A DNA stretch of 64,000 nt from Physcomitrium patens (taxonomy: Eukaryota; Streptophyta; Bryopsida; Funariales; Funariaceae), in NCBI RefSeq assembly GCF_000002425.4, contig NC_037269.1:5081623-5145622 (forward strand). The letters run 5' to 3'. The notes beneath the pieces are model-generated. The model was not told where the DNA came from and did not search any database. It saw only the letters and a program-made list of their open reading frames with translations. The position numbers were made by a program, and so were the translations under genes. This document shows, piece after piece, positions 31,812 through 43,796 of this stretch (the first letter of the stretch is position 1; every line of letters begins with the position of its first letter).

Positions 31812-33591
31812 TGTCATGATGTAACACGATTAATAGGTGAAAGAGTGTGGAGATTATTATAATTTAAGAGATCTTAGTTCAAAGTATTAGAACAAATTAT
31901 CTTAGAAATATAGTTAGTAGCCAAAGGGGTAGAAAAATTAAAAGGTATCAATACTACCTTTTAGAAAGGTGACTTCTACTTACTTTGTAGTACCATAAGT
32001 AAGGCAAATCAAAGTAGATTGGGAAAATAAATGATATTGGAATCTTTAGAAGAAAGTTAAGAGTAAATTCTAGAAAAAAGTTACTTAGAAAAACTAGATA
32101 TTGATACCCAAAGAGGGCCGGTTATGAACCACGGTCGAAATCAGACCCTGAGGCACAAAACCGAGTCTCGATGACGACTCCGGGACTCTTTGGCAGATCA
32201 AAGAGTGGAGTTGGAGAGAAGGTTGGATAGGGTTTCTATGGGCGTTGATTTTGGGTGATTTGGAGTTGATATGAATTCGTAAGAGCTTTGCAAAGTTGAG
32301 TTTTTTTCGGATGATTTGGGTTTTATGAAATAAAATAGGATTTATGTTTTGAGTGATTTCGAGAGTTTTCTTGCAGATCTACGAGTGAATTTATTTGGAT
32401 TCATGGTTATAGTTGTGTTGAATACATGTTGTGAATTTGAGCTTGATCTAACAGTTGAACTGAGAGATATTGAGGTTTAAGTGAGTCAAGGTCTCAAAAA
32501 GTAGAATTTTAGGTTTAGTGAGGATTATTAAGATTTCATGCAATCTACTAGTTGGATTGGAGTAAAGCTTGTGTGAGAGGATATTAGACTTGTTTTCCTA
32601 TTGCCCATGAGAAATTTGAAACCAATCGAATGGCACAAAGAAGAGAAATTGGCTCTGAAAGGTTGGCAACAAGATTGGAGAAGGAGGCCGGCTAATACCC
32701 GAACACATTTTTGAGGTTTTCGTCAATTTGGTAACTCCGATCCTTTTCAAAAAAAAATTCTTGTTTTGAACTTGATTTTTAAGAAGTGTGCAAATTTTGA
32801 ATTGAGATCAACGGTTTATTCATTAGATATTGAGGTTTAAATCTGTCATAGGAATTACTAGGATTTGGATTAGGATTTGGCTAGGGTTCGGTTTAGGGCT
32901 TGGATTAGGATTTGGATTAGGGTTTGGCTAGGGTTTGGATTAGGATTTAGATTAGGATTTAGGATTTGGTTAGGGTTTGATTTAAGGTTTGGTTTAGGAT
33001 TTAGAATTTGGATAAGAGTTTAGGGTTGGATTAGAGTTTAGGGTTGGATTAGGGTTTGGATTAGGGTTTAGGGTTTGATTAGGGTTTGATTTAGGGTTTG
33101 ATTTAGGGTTTGGATTAGAGTTTGGTTAAGATTTGATTTAAGGTTTGGTTGAGGGTTTAGGATTGGAATAGGATTTGGTTTAGGGTTTGATTTAGAATTT
33201 GATTTAAGGTTTAGGGTTTGGAATAGGATTTAATTTAAGATTTGTTTAGGATTTGACTTAGGGTTTAGGAATTATTAGGATTTAAGATTTAATTAGATTT
33301 GGTCTAAAGTTGAGTGAAATTCAATAGGGTTTTAACTAGAATTAAATTAAGGTTGAATTGACATATATTTGAGTAAAATTTGTAATCATTCTAATATTTC
33401 TTTAAGAATTTTATTATTTGTTTGAAATTTCTTTGAGTTGTTTTGAATTTGATTACGTTTGTTTACCATTATTATAGTCTAATTAGAGTATTGTTAGTAT
33501 TCTATTTAGGATTTTGTTATTGCAATTTCTATTCTTCCTTCTACAGTCAGGTGCCCGAAGCATTCTCAAGCAAGACTTCACACATTACGAC
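31812..33591. mobile_element. Element J: non-coding ~1.8 kb insertion with TTTAGGG-like tract
   Basis: It splits the D pol sequence cleanly. The 5-base repeat atcgt lies on both sides (31807-31811 and 33592-33596). Its ends are imperfect inverted copies, TGTCATGATGT and ACATTACGACA (the last A shared with the repeat). It has no long frame. The right part is a degenerate TTTAGGG-like tract. The ends and internal stretches match G1 (47142-48523). It is most easily read as a solo LTR of a long-LTR family, or else a short non-autonomous element. Confidence 0.75.
32860..33290. repeat. Degenerate TTTAGGG/TTTGGATTAGGG tract
   Basis: About 430 bases of variants of TTTAGGG, TTTGG and TTAGGATTTGG. The unit resembles the plant telomere repeat but is too irregular for a true interstitial telomere; it lies within element J. 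Confidence 0.8.
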
Positions 33592-33597
33592 ATCGTT

Positions 33598-34850
33598 TAT
33601 CGGCTCATTACCCAGTATATTAGATAAACGGGATAAGTGATCCGCATTAGCATTTTTCTTGCCAGATTGAACGTTAATCGTAAAGTTGAATTCCTAGAGA
33701 AGTAACACCCATCGAGCAATTTGTCTACTCAATTGAGGTTTATTTATCATGTACTTAAGCGCATTAGGATCAACATGGAACACAAATGGGTATTCAAGTA
33801 CATAGTAGCGGAATTTTTGTACATAGTAGATCATTCCAAGGGCTTCTCGCTCAGTAGTATTATAATTTCATTCTGTTGCAACGAATTGTTGGCTCGCATA
33901 ATATATGGGATGATCTAATCCTTTTCATCCTTTTGACTAAGAATGGATCCAATAGCAATATTAGATGCGTCTACATAGACATGAAATGATTTTGTCCAAT
34001 AAAGTGTTACAAGAAATGGGACAGATACCAATTTTTATTTCAATTCGTCGAATACGAAAGTACAGTCTTCAGCCCATATTAGGCTAGATCTGTCTGACAG
34101 GGATTTCTTTAACAAGTGGATTAACGGTTGACAGATAATCGCAAAGGATTCAATAAAATGCCGATAGTAGTTGATATGGCCGATGAAATCACGTACGCCT
34201 CAACACCGTATCTGGCTTTGGTAAACCCAATATACGAGTAATTTTATCGGGGTCCATAGTGATACCTTCAACAGAGACAATGTGTTCCAATAGCTTCTCC
34301 GATGGTATGCCAAATTGATACTTTTCTAAATTTAGAGATATCCCATACTTATTGCATTGATTCAAACAGTTATTCAGACATGTTAGATGCATGCTAAAGG
34401 TGTAGAAATCATCTAGAAATATCTCCATTGATAAACGTAGGTAATCTTGAAATGCTTGTATCATTATCCATTGAAAAGTAGTCAGGGCATTACATAACCC
34501 AAATGGCATTACTTTATAGGTAAATGTGCCCCAATCTGTGATAAACGTAGTCTTCAACTGGTCTTCTTTGGTAATTTTAATTTGATAATATCCCAAAAAT
34601 CCATCCAAAAACGAGTAACATTCATGTCTGGCAACTGCGTCCAAAATATTGTCTGTAAATGGTAATGAAAAATAATCCTTCTTAGTAGCCTTATTTAACT
34701 TTCGAAAATCTTGACATATCCTGATTTTTCCATTCTTCTTTGGTACCATCACGATTGGCGACATCCATGCACTATGCGGAACAGGATAAATAAAACCCAC
34801 GTCGAGAAGTTTATCCAATTCTTTTTTTACTAAAAGAGAATATTTTGGAT
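33598..34850 (-). pseudogene. Element D RNase H and reverse transcriptase
   Basis: The frame at 34189-34818 reads reverse transcriptase: YPVPHSAWMSPIVMVPKKNG, ICQDFRKLNKATKKDYFSLP, LDGFLGYYQIKI, YKVMPFGLCNALTTFQ and the catalytic FLDDFYTFS. RNase H lies to the left (33598-34180). It matches C1 throughout. A few breaks. Confidence 0.85.
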
Positions 34851-34854
34851 TAAG

Positions 34855-36240
34855 CTAGTGTTGTCTTTGACAAATTGGCATAACACCCTCCTCTAAAATA
34901 ATACAGTGCTCACACACGTCGGTTGGAATCTCTTTCAAATCCGCATACAACCACGCAAAGGTAGATTTGTGATGGACAAAAAATTGTTTCAAAGCATCCA
35001 ATTCTGTACCTATAATACCGACATATATTTTAATTAGCTGTGGCATTTTGTTGGTGCCCAAGTTAATGGATTGACATACAAGGTCTTCTACAACCTCTAA
35101 TTTAATTATCTTTTCGTGATCTAAATATCTTATATTATTCGACATATGGAAACTATCCAATTCTGGTTCCAATGTGCTCACTCTATTAACTGCGGGATTG
35201 TTCATCCATTTGGCAATAGCATGATCGGAGTTTGTTGCATCTTCTAGATGAACAAAATATTCTCTGAGTCCTCGATATTGGTAGGATACTTCTTTCTTAC
35301 GTATGCAAATTAGGTCATTGCCGACTTGCATTGCATTAGTAATTTCATCATGGTTATCCTCAGATTGACCCTCCTCATCAGATGTCACTTCAGAGCCTAG
35401 AATTTGAGTTTTTCCATGATATTAGACTGCGTACATTTGTAAAACAAACGGTTTTCTTCCCTTTTTGATAGTTAGCGTTCCACGGCCCCAGTCATTTTTA
35501 GCTTTAGCTTGGTATAACCATGGCCGTTCCAATAAAATTGGATATGATAATATAAAACTTTGTAACCTAAAAATGATATAATCAATTTTATACACAATCC
35601 CTGCTATAGCAGTGTCAATACTGTGAAGAATATCCATAGGCTTGACTTGACTGTGGTCAGTCATTCTTAATACCAACGATGTGGGTAACAACTGAGCTAA
35701 ACCCAGAGTTTCCATTGTTTCTGCCATCATTAAATTTACACTTGAGCCTCTATCCACTTAAACTCTAGAAATAAGGACTCCATCGATGGATACATCAATA
35801 GTCGGTGCTCTTAGATTGGGATTCAAACTGACTTCCTGAACTTCTTTAGACCGAGTTCTTTGTCGTATTAACAAAGAATTCAATGTAGAATGACATTCTG
35901 GCACAACCACTGATAGTTTCTTCATTGAGATTGATGGTTTGATTTCATCCAAATCCTTCAAAATGTCATAGGATTGTATATTGAGAGTAATTTCCAATAC
36001 TCTTTTTCGTTTCATTGGTTTCAATTTTACTCCGTTCGGCGATAATTCCTTCCTAGCGATTGGGATTGTCGCTGGTAACTTTATCAACTTTTCTACAACT
36101 AAAGGTTCCTTTGATGTGTAAAATCTTTTATTAGGCTGTATAGGTATTGGTACTTGGTCAGTTGGGATCAATCTTGATGGTCCCGACAAATTGGCACGTG
36201 GAACCGAAGTGGGTTTCTCAGTCTGTTAAGGTCTCAATAT
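34855..36240 (-). pseudogene. Element D protease and linker
   Basis: The protease core reads DRGSSVNLMMAETMETLGLA with ILLERPWLYQAKAKNDW downstream; the linker up to reverse transcriptase includes VCEHCIILEEGVMPICQR. It corresponds to 8810-10400 of C1. Broken. Confidence 0.75.
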
Positions 36241-38400
36241 TGGGATTAGTCTCAATACTGATATTGGTTCGTTTAGCCCTATAGATGGGGCTACTTGCTC
36301 TCCTATAATTGGTTCATCCAGGTCGTGAATTAGATTCTTGTCTTTTTGTTGGCCTCTGATAAGCACTACGTTCACCACCTCAACACGATGTACTGGTGAG
36401 TCCCGTTGAACAAGACCTTTGTCCTCCGTCGGTTGGCTTATTAGTATTTATTGGTCCCGGTTATTATAATTAAAGGACGCATTGCATTGTTGATAAGTAT
36501 GTCTTGATTTCTTACAATTTCCACGTATGAGAGCATAGTCATGCTTGCTCTTAGATTGGGACATTCACTAGCATAATGTCCAATGTCTCTACAATAATAA
36601 CATCGAAGTGGTCTCCTTTCAATACCATTAGGAATATTGGGGATATCTACTGGGATGTACCCGCTCGGCCTGTTCCAGGTCGGATAGATAAATGATCCCG
36701 GTTGTCCAGTTGGTACTGCAGAATCTGAATTTGATTGTTGAAAGGGTTGATATTGGAAATATCCTTACTGGTTTTGTACCATTCCTTGAGCATTGGTTCC
36801 GTATTCCTGATTGTATACCAAATTTTGAAATTTGGAAAAATTTCTATTTCGCTTATTGGAACGATTCCCATTCCAGCCAAACTTATTTCCTATCTGAATT
36901 TGGTTAACGTCCCACGAAGTCAGTTGGACCATTATCTGGTGACTGAGTTGTTGTTGCTTCCATAAATTCCAACAGTTGGTGGTAATATGCTTGCCCCCAC
37001 AAAAGGTACATTGTACAATCATTTGGGGTGGTGAAGGACATTTTGTTACTAAATGACCTTGCTCCTTACAATTGCTGCACCAAACATTGAGACGCATATT
37101 GGTTGGTTTATGCCTCTTTTTCTTGTCTTTTACTAAGTTGATAGCGAGTTCTTCCATTTTCTTTGTCAAAGTTATGAACAAAGCCTCATTTTGATCCTTT
37201 GGTCCAATTTCACTTGATAACTCTTTTGCAAGTACTACTTTTTGATATAGGGAGTATGGAAAATATAAGACTGCAGTTGTTGGTGGTATGTTCTACAATG
37301 GAACAACATTCACTACTCCTTGCGGATTAACACTAAGATTTGCACCATAATCCAGCATTCTTGGATAACTACTCCCAGTTTCATTCCAAGTTGGTATTGG
37401 GTAACCTGCTTGAGATCGAATCATTGTAGCTCCAGTGGTTAAGAATTGGTCATAGTGACATTCTTCCCACACCTTTGCTCATGCTAGTGAGGAAGCAATA
37501 GTGGTCGGTTGGGCCTCCTTCACGAATAACTTTAATTCTGCTAGGTAAAGTTTGTTAACTAATATGGACAAAATAAACAAATCTAGCATTTGGTTATTTG
37601 GCCATTTATTAAGAATATTTGCTACTCAACAATAATATGATTTTACCGCTTCTCTTGGTACCATTCTGCTATTCATCAATCTTTCTCTAAGTCGCTCTTC
37701 AATTCTAATTGGTCGAAAATGGATTAAAAATATATTTTTTAATGCCTCCCAATTAGGAAATTAATCGACAGGCTAGCGATTATACCATTCAAATGCTGAG
37801 TCCTTTAATATTGCTAGTAGACATCTTAATTAAATATCTTTAGTTCTGCGATTATTGGCTACACATGCAGTTAAGAATTTTGATAAATGTTGATTTGAAT
37901 CGGCTTCTGGTAAACCTCTAAAAGTAGGTAATGGAGCCACGCTAGTTGTGCGATGTCTTGCCGCACCCATTTGGACTACAATTGGAACTACTGGTCCTCT
38001 GGACGCCATTAAAGATGCCGATGTTCTGCTCAATTTTTTATTAAAATAAAAACTGTCTCCCACAAAAGTGTTTTTAAGACTTCCAAGCCTTTCTAATTGC
38101 CTATTATATCCCCAAATAATTTTACTGGTTGAATATTAGGTGAAAATGATGGATTTTGATATACTCTGAATTGATCTTTATTGGCAAGTGATTTATGCCA
38201 ATCTTCAGAACCAGTCTTGTTAGAATCGGACTTATCTCTAATTGAAAAAATATCCAATGGGATACCTCTATGCCTAATTCTTCTATGCCTTCCTTGCTTT
38301 CCGTTAACGGCTTTGAGAGGTATGTTGAACTATTAGCAACACTCCTCGTGAGTGCTCTTGGTAATTTCTTTAACGGTGTGTACTTCTGAAATATAAGAGG
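36241..38400 (-). pseudogene. Element D gag
   Basis: Zinc-knuckle sequences CSNCKEQGHLVTKC and CTFCGGKHITTNC (around 36985-37085) and capsid pieces around 37700-38060 match C1 gag. The leader and the primer site (GGCACTGCTGCTAGGGATTG in minus sense, 38675-38695) continue to the LTR. Broken in many places. Confidence 0.75.
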
Positions 38401-38699
38401 TCCATCGTCTTCTGGGTACGATCAAATATGCCCACAAGCATGCAACCACTGCTTAATCCAACTATGTCGATGCTTCTTTTTTAATTTATGATCTCGCTTA
38501 TTACACAACAAATTTCTTACTTCCGATCTCTCTGTTCTTTCTTTTGATTACTTTATTCTCTTTGTTGTTGAATTCTCATTCTTAATAACCATACTCTTTC
38601 ATAATTTCTATTGAGTGTACTTCCTAATCTCCTTTATTGCTTCGATAGTTATTTCCTAACACTCAATAATGTTGTCAATCCCTAGCAGCAGTGCCAAAA

Positions 38700-39433
38700 T
38701 GTGATTGTCGTTTTACTTATTCCAGAAGAAACCTCCTAGAATAAACTTGTATAGGGGAATTCAAACTTAGGAAAAGACTAAGCGCATGAGTTTCACTTGT
38801 TAGAGTCACACAATTAACCGCTACTACTGAATGCTTACAATATCGAAGAACACTTAACTTTTCCTCCTATTATCCACTCTCTCATATCAATACAATAACA
38901 ACCACGATATCAATTTCAGTACCCTAAGTAATTTACAAACACACAAGCATAACCCAAACCCTGGAACAAATAACTTCCAATCCACAGAATCTGATCGAGA
39001 TAATTCTTTTGATTACAATTTCTCTCTACAAAATTCACAACCTTGCGATAAATAGTGATTGGAAACTTCCATACATCATCAATCTTTCACAACAATTAAT
39101 AAATAGTAATCCATAAACAACTTTGTAAATCAAACATTGATTCATTAAATTGATTCTCTTCACTAGAATCAACACTAACACAAAAGAAACAAGAAAACTA
39201 AGAAGAAGAGATAGCACCAAGCTTATCCCAACTTAGTACTATCGCAGTCTGGCATTTTCTTCCTCTCTTCTATCCTCCTTATACTACCCCGAGATACCAA
39301 TTCCTATATTATGGATGATAACTACTTTTCCCGACTATTCATCCATTCTACCTATTGAACCATTTTTTCAACAGTCATGTATCTCTGTTTACAATATACA
39401 CTAGATATTCTGAAAATAACTACTTATTCTATA
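38700..39433 (-). repeat. Element D 5' LTR
   Basis: 734 bases, plus strand TGTGATTGTCG...TTATTCTATA. It is the complete LTR of D and the reference for its dispersed left copy; it matches the C1 LTRs inversely. Confidence 0.9.
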
Positions 39434-41330
39434 ATTCCCAATACTTCTCTTTTAGTTGTTGTATAATTTCTTTCAATTACTACCAATTGACGACTTGTAT
39501 AATAAATAGGATTATCTAAACCTCGGTCATCTTTCTAGCTTAAGACAGAACCAATCGTGACATTAGATACATCCACATAAACTTGGAATGGTTTTGTCTA
39601 ACAAGATACCACCAATATTGGTGCTAAAACCAATTTTTGTTTCAATGTTTCGAATGCAATTGTACATTCTTTTGTCTAAAATGGACTGGTCCCATCGGTT
39701 GGTGGTTTCTTCAAAAGATTTTTCAAGGAAAGGCATATAAATACAAATAGATAGATAAATCATCAATAATAACTGACATGGCTGAAAAATGCTCGAACAT
39801 CTGTAATAGTGTCTGGTTGTTTTAATTCTACTATAATCTTTATTTTATCCGGATCTGTAGCAATGCCTGCTATCAAAACTATATGACCCAACAATTAACT
39901 AGAAGGCACACCAAATTGGTATTTTTTCAAATTTAAAGAAATTCCATATTTGACACATTGATTCAAATATTGACCGAGACTTTCTAAATGTCTGGTTCTC
40001 GTACTAAATGTATAAAAATCATCTAGAAATATTTCCATTAAAATTCGTAGATAATCTTGAAATACTTGTGTCATTACCCTCTGAAATGTAACTAGTGCAT
40101 TACAAAGTCCAAACGACATAACCTTATAGACAAAGGTCCCCCAATCCGTAATAAAAGTAGTTTTTAACTGATCTTCTTTTACAATTTTAACTTAATTATA
40201 ACCTGAGAATCCATCAAGAAATGAATAATATTCATGTCCAACGACAATATCCAATATACTATCCATGAATGGTAAAGAAAAATAATCCTTCTTGGTAGCC
40301 ACATTTAATTTGTGGAAATCTTGACAGATGCAAAATTTTCCATTCTTTTTTGGTACCATAACAATTGATGAAACTCATTCACTGAAAGGAACTGGATAGA
40401 TAAATTCAACTTCCAAGAGTTTATCCAGCTCTTCTTTTACTGTAAGTGAGTATTTTAGATTAAGTCGATGTTGTCTTTGGCATACTGGTGTAGCATTCTC
40501 TTCCAATATAATTCGATGCTCACAAACTTCAGCTGGAATTCCTTTCAAATCAGCATACGATCATACAAAAGTAATTTTATGCATTAAAAAGTAATCCATC
40601 CAAATTTCTTTCTCCTTATCTTTTATACCATCATAAATCTCAATGATTTGGAAAGCCTCCCTCATACCTAAATTAATTGGTTGACATCATGGAATTTGAA
40701 GAGTCTCTAAACTGATAATCTGCTCAATTCTAGAATCTTTCATAAAATCCGACAAATTAGAACTTTTCAACTCTAGTTCCATAGTACTAACGTGATTAAC
40801 ATCCTATTTATTCATCCAATATGCAATTATATGATCAGAATCATCAATAACATCTGAAAGAACTAAGTACTCTCCCGGTCCCGTGCATTGGTAGTTCATT
40901 CTAGTGTGTTCAACAACTTGCCTTGTATCAGCATAAATTGAGGCAGGTGCATCAATTTCTTCTTTTATAGACTCATCTTCACAATCTGACGTGAATTTTG
41001 AACTGGCCACTTGAGTTTCTCCGTGATATTAGAAAAGGTAAATTTTAAGCATAATTTTATCATTATCTTTCTCAATTTTCAATGTACTATGGTCCTAGTC
41101 ATTTTGAGCTTTAGCTTGATACAACCACAGTTTCTCCAATAAAATTCGATATGACAATATAGAGCTTCGCAATCAAAAAATAATATAATCAATTTTATAA
41201 GTAATTTCTACAATTACTGTATCAATACTACATAAAATATCCATAGGTTTAACTCGACTAGAGTCAATCATTCTCAAAGCCATTGTAATAGACAATAAGT
41301 AATCCAAATTCAACTCTTCTATTGTAGCGG
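39434..41330 (-). pseudogene. Element B RNase H, reverse transcriptase and linker
   Basis: Continues the B pol reading interrupted by D. Reverse transcriptase pieces are SFGLCNALVTFQRVMTQVFQ and the catalytic FLDDFYTFS (about 40030); the 5' linker includes YQCTGPGEYLVLSDV. Related to but distinct from C1/D. Many breaks. Confidence 0.75.
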
Positions 41331-42330
41331 CATTCATAAGATTTACACTAGATCCTCCGTCTACTTGTACTCTCTATAATAACACTCCATCAATTGACAC
41401 ATCAATCGTTGGTGCACCCGGACTAAGATTCAAACTAACTTCTTGGATTTCTTTATTTTGAGATTTGTGATAAATTAATGAAAAATTCAAGGTAGTTCGA
41501 CACTCAGGTACTACCGCCAATAGTTGCTTTATAGAGATCGTGGGCTGTATGGTGCCCAAATCTTTTAGAATATCATATGGTTTTCTATTAGTGGTAATTT
41601 CTAATGTCCGTTTCTTCTTCCCAGTCCTAGACACTAACGCAAGTAAATTGATTTTCTCTATATTGAAAATTGATAAAGCTCTTGGAACTGAATTTGACGG
41701 AGCCTATAAAATCGGTTCTTTCAACAGATAAGATTTTTCTCCCAATTGGACTGATAATAGTTCTTTGGAATTCACACCTCTAAGAGGATCTTTCAACAGA
41801 AAGGACGTTTCCCAGAATGGCATAGAGAACGGAATAGCTTGACACAAAACCGAAGCCTCTGTAACTGGTACCTCATTGGGGTGCGCAACCGATTCAGGTC
41901 TTATACTGAATAAGGAACCCATATCAGGTCAAAGATTGCATGTCCTCGTAGTTCAAGCCGATCTTCAAATCTAATTGGTCTAAAATGGGTTAGGAAGGCA
42001 TTCCTCAAGGCCTCTCAATTGATAAATCTATCCACTGGTTGCGGAATATATCATTCAAAAGTTGTTCCTTTTAAAATTACTAACAACCTTCTCAAGCAAA
42101 TGTCTTCAATTCTACCATTATTAGCCACGTAGGCTATCAAGAATTGACATATATGGTGATCGAGATCAATACTCAGCCAACCACTAAAAGTAGGTATTGG
42201 TGCCACACTTGTAGTTCGATCTCCTACTGCTCCCATTTGTACTGCAATTGATACTTCTGGCACTCCCTCAGCCATTAGTGTTATCACTGGTCTCTTTACT
42301 ATTTGAAGCTGAATTTTTCTTCCTTTGATT
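41331..42330 (-). pseudogene. Element B protease and gag remnants
   Basis: The frame at 41374-41634 reads LEITTNRKPYDILKDLGTIQ and PGAPTIDVSIDGVLL, like the pre-protease region of C1. Gag remnants (41704-42287) include VGDRTTSVAPIPTFSGW and NGRIEDICLRRLLVILKGT, the start of the capsid region. Incomplete and broken. Confidence 0.7.
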
Positions 42331-42626
42331 TTTCTTGGACCTACAATTCCTTTTCGTCATTCTCGTAGGCTATTTTTTATGCGTAATCACTCTTGTCTTT
42401 CTTTTGCTTGTCGATTATATCTTTGCTAATCTTCCCTCCCATGATTATCACTCATAATCTTTTATTCTTCATTACAAAATCAATACTGCCTTGAATTATA
42501 ATTCACATATTTGTAACCCTAAAACTGGTTCTTCTCACGTTCTCATTCAACATATAATTCTATCTCCCATACAATCAATTTCTAACATTTCATATTGTTA
42601 TCATTTCCCTGGCAGTGATGCCAAAA

Positions 42627-43204
42627 TATTATTCTTGTTGCGTTCAAGCTTCAGTAGACCAAAGCAATTGAATTAATAGAGGTGGGTTCGAACACGGGGA
42701 AAGACTAATTATATGAATTGAGTCTGTTATTGTCACAATTGACTATATTCTGACTATCTGAAATCAAGTATCAAACTACAAAACACTAAGGCTTACTACT
42801 TTTGTCTTAATTCAACCCATAATCCATTCTACAATTATCAATTCAACAATATTTCTCTCAATCACCATTTTTATAAGCAAATCATAAAGAAAACAAAGAG
42901 GTAGCACCAAGCTTACCTCGGCTTACGACTCTCAATCTGGCTCTCAGCTTACGACTCTTAGTCTCGCTCTTGACTTAGGACTCTTGGTCTGACTCTCGAC
43001 TTACGACTCTCAGCCTATTTATCCTACCAAAAAGATGATCCATCGGCCAGTGGATTCTAAAGGTTATGACCCTTTGAATTCTTAACTATCTATTCTACTA
43101 ACAACCTACTATTACTAGCTAAATTGATTAACCATCAGTCTAATTCTCAAGGTTTTCAATAACCAATTAGTAACTTACCACAAAGTTTATTTACTTATTC
43201 TACA
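42627..43204 (-). repeat. Element B 5' LTR
   Basis: 578 bases, plus strand TATTATTCTTG...TTATTCTACA, followed by the target repeat ccgct (43205-43209). Its primer-binding site adjoins on the left (42606-42626). The stretch 42920-43020 holds five similar copies of GACTCTCGGTCTGGCTCTC-like units. Confidence 0.88.
42922..43016. repeat. Short tandem repeat in B 5' LTR
   Basis: About four to five units of roughly 23 bases built on TTACGACTCTCAGTCTGGCTC. It lies where a TATA/R region would be expected and is absent from the left LTR. Confidence 0.65.
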
Positions 43205-43242
43205 CCGCTCCTCATAGAACTCTTTCCTATAAGGAGGAGTAA

Positions 43243-43793
43243 TGTCATGGACATACTCATGTAAGCTAGTATTTACATGTATAAATAAGTAGAAGTAACT
43301 AAAAATACATAAAAGTAAGTTAATTCTATAGTATTTGATATAGAAGCTTCCTAAAAGCTTCATAGATGTTGCTTTGACTTCATAGGTATCTTTAATTGAC
43401 TTTTTGGATTAGAAACGTGGTCAACAAGTTGGCCATATGCCACAGATGTTGTTAGCTTAAAAACCAAGCTAACTATGTGGCCCACACGTAGAAAAACTTG
43501 CCTTGTAAGTCAAGGCAAGTGTCCTACAAAGTCAATACATATTGGAGGTCCTATAGAACGTCACCACGTAGCCTCTAGTTAGATAGTATATATAGAGACA
43601 AGAGTGAAGCCTTCTTCACTCTTGTCAACTCCTTTCTTATTTTGAGTCTAGTTTTAAGAGTATCATGTTTTCTAGTCTTTGACAATAGCCATTCTAGTTC
43701 AATATATTATCATCTTTGAGTAATTTCTAAGTATTTTTGAGTGACACAAGAGTGTATTGAAATTATCTTTCTTTGAAATTCATGTCCTTGATA
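43243..43793 (+). repeat. Element O 3' LTR
   Basis: 551 bases, TGTCATGG...CTTGATA, same length as A's LTR and clearly related. TATATATA is at 43587-43594 and the R-region eleven-mer ACTCTTGTCAA at 43618-43628, 31 bases from the first T of the box. Confidence 0.92.
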
Positions 43794-43796
43794 GTA

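Larger units (their letters stand above)
5731..39433 (-). mobile_element. Element D: Tat-like Ty3/gypsy element holding C1, A and J
   Basis: The right (5') LTR is 38700-39433. The left (3') LTR is dispersed: 5731-5836, then C1, then 15783-15851, then A, then 28347-28408. Internal sequence runs 28409-38699 on the minus strand and carries an extra ORF with coiled coil, integrase, RNase H, reverse transcriptase, protease and gag. A non-coding insertion, J, lies at 31812-33591. It belongs to the same family as C1 (LTR length 734 against 741). The flanks in element B (RNase H region) fit each other, with a degraded target repeat (atcct/attcc). It is an old fossil with many breaks. Confidence 0.85.
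3356..43204 (-). mobile_element. Element B: Tat-like Ty3/gypsy element, split by D
   Basis: The ends are set by a 5-base target repeat, ccgct, at 3351-3355 and 43205-43209. The left (3') LTR is 3356-3615 and the right (5') LTR 42627-43204. Internal sequence occupies 3616-5730 and 39434-42626 and is interrupted by element D (5731-39433). In minus-strand order it has gag, protease, reverse transcriptase, RNase H, integrase and a 3' extra region. A primer site of the Athila/Tat type (TTTTGGCATCACTGCC in minus sense) abuts the 5' LTR. It is an old fossil with many breaks. Its target was the internal 3' end of element O. Confidence 0.85.
1..43793 (+). mobile_element. Element O: old Ty3/gypsy chromovirus, 5' end beyond window
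   Basis: This is the outermost chromovirus. Its 5' LTR is cut by the window start (visible part 1-268) and its 3' LTR is 43243-43793. Decayed gag, protease, RNase H and integrase remains and an extra ORF follow from 485 to 3347; then element B (3356-43204) interrupts it. After B the last internal bases and a purine tract (43229-43240) lead into the 3' LTR. The two flanks of B join into one continuous sequence when compared with 16425-16455 of element A, which proves that B landed inside O. O is broken in many places and incomplete. By eye its LTRs differ by about 10%, so it is old. It lies itself within element E, since Tat-type gag sequence resumes at 43794. Confidence 0.85.

Noticed and set aside
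32860-33290. A true interstitial telomere
   Set aside because: The units are irregular and the tract lies wholly within an element bounded by a target repeat.
43243-43793. A solo LTR of the A family
   Set aside because: Its 5' partner (1-268), primer site and O internal sequence in the same orientation show it is the 3' LTR of O.
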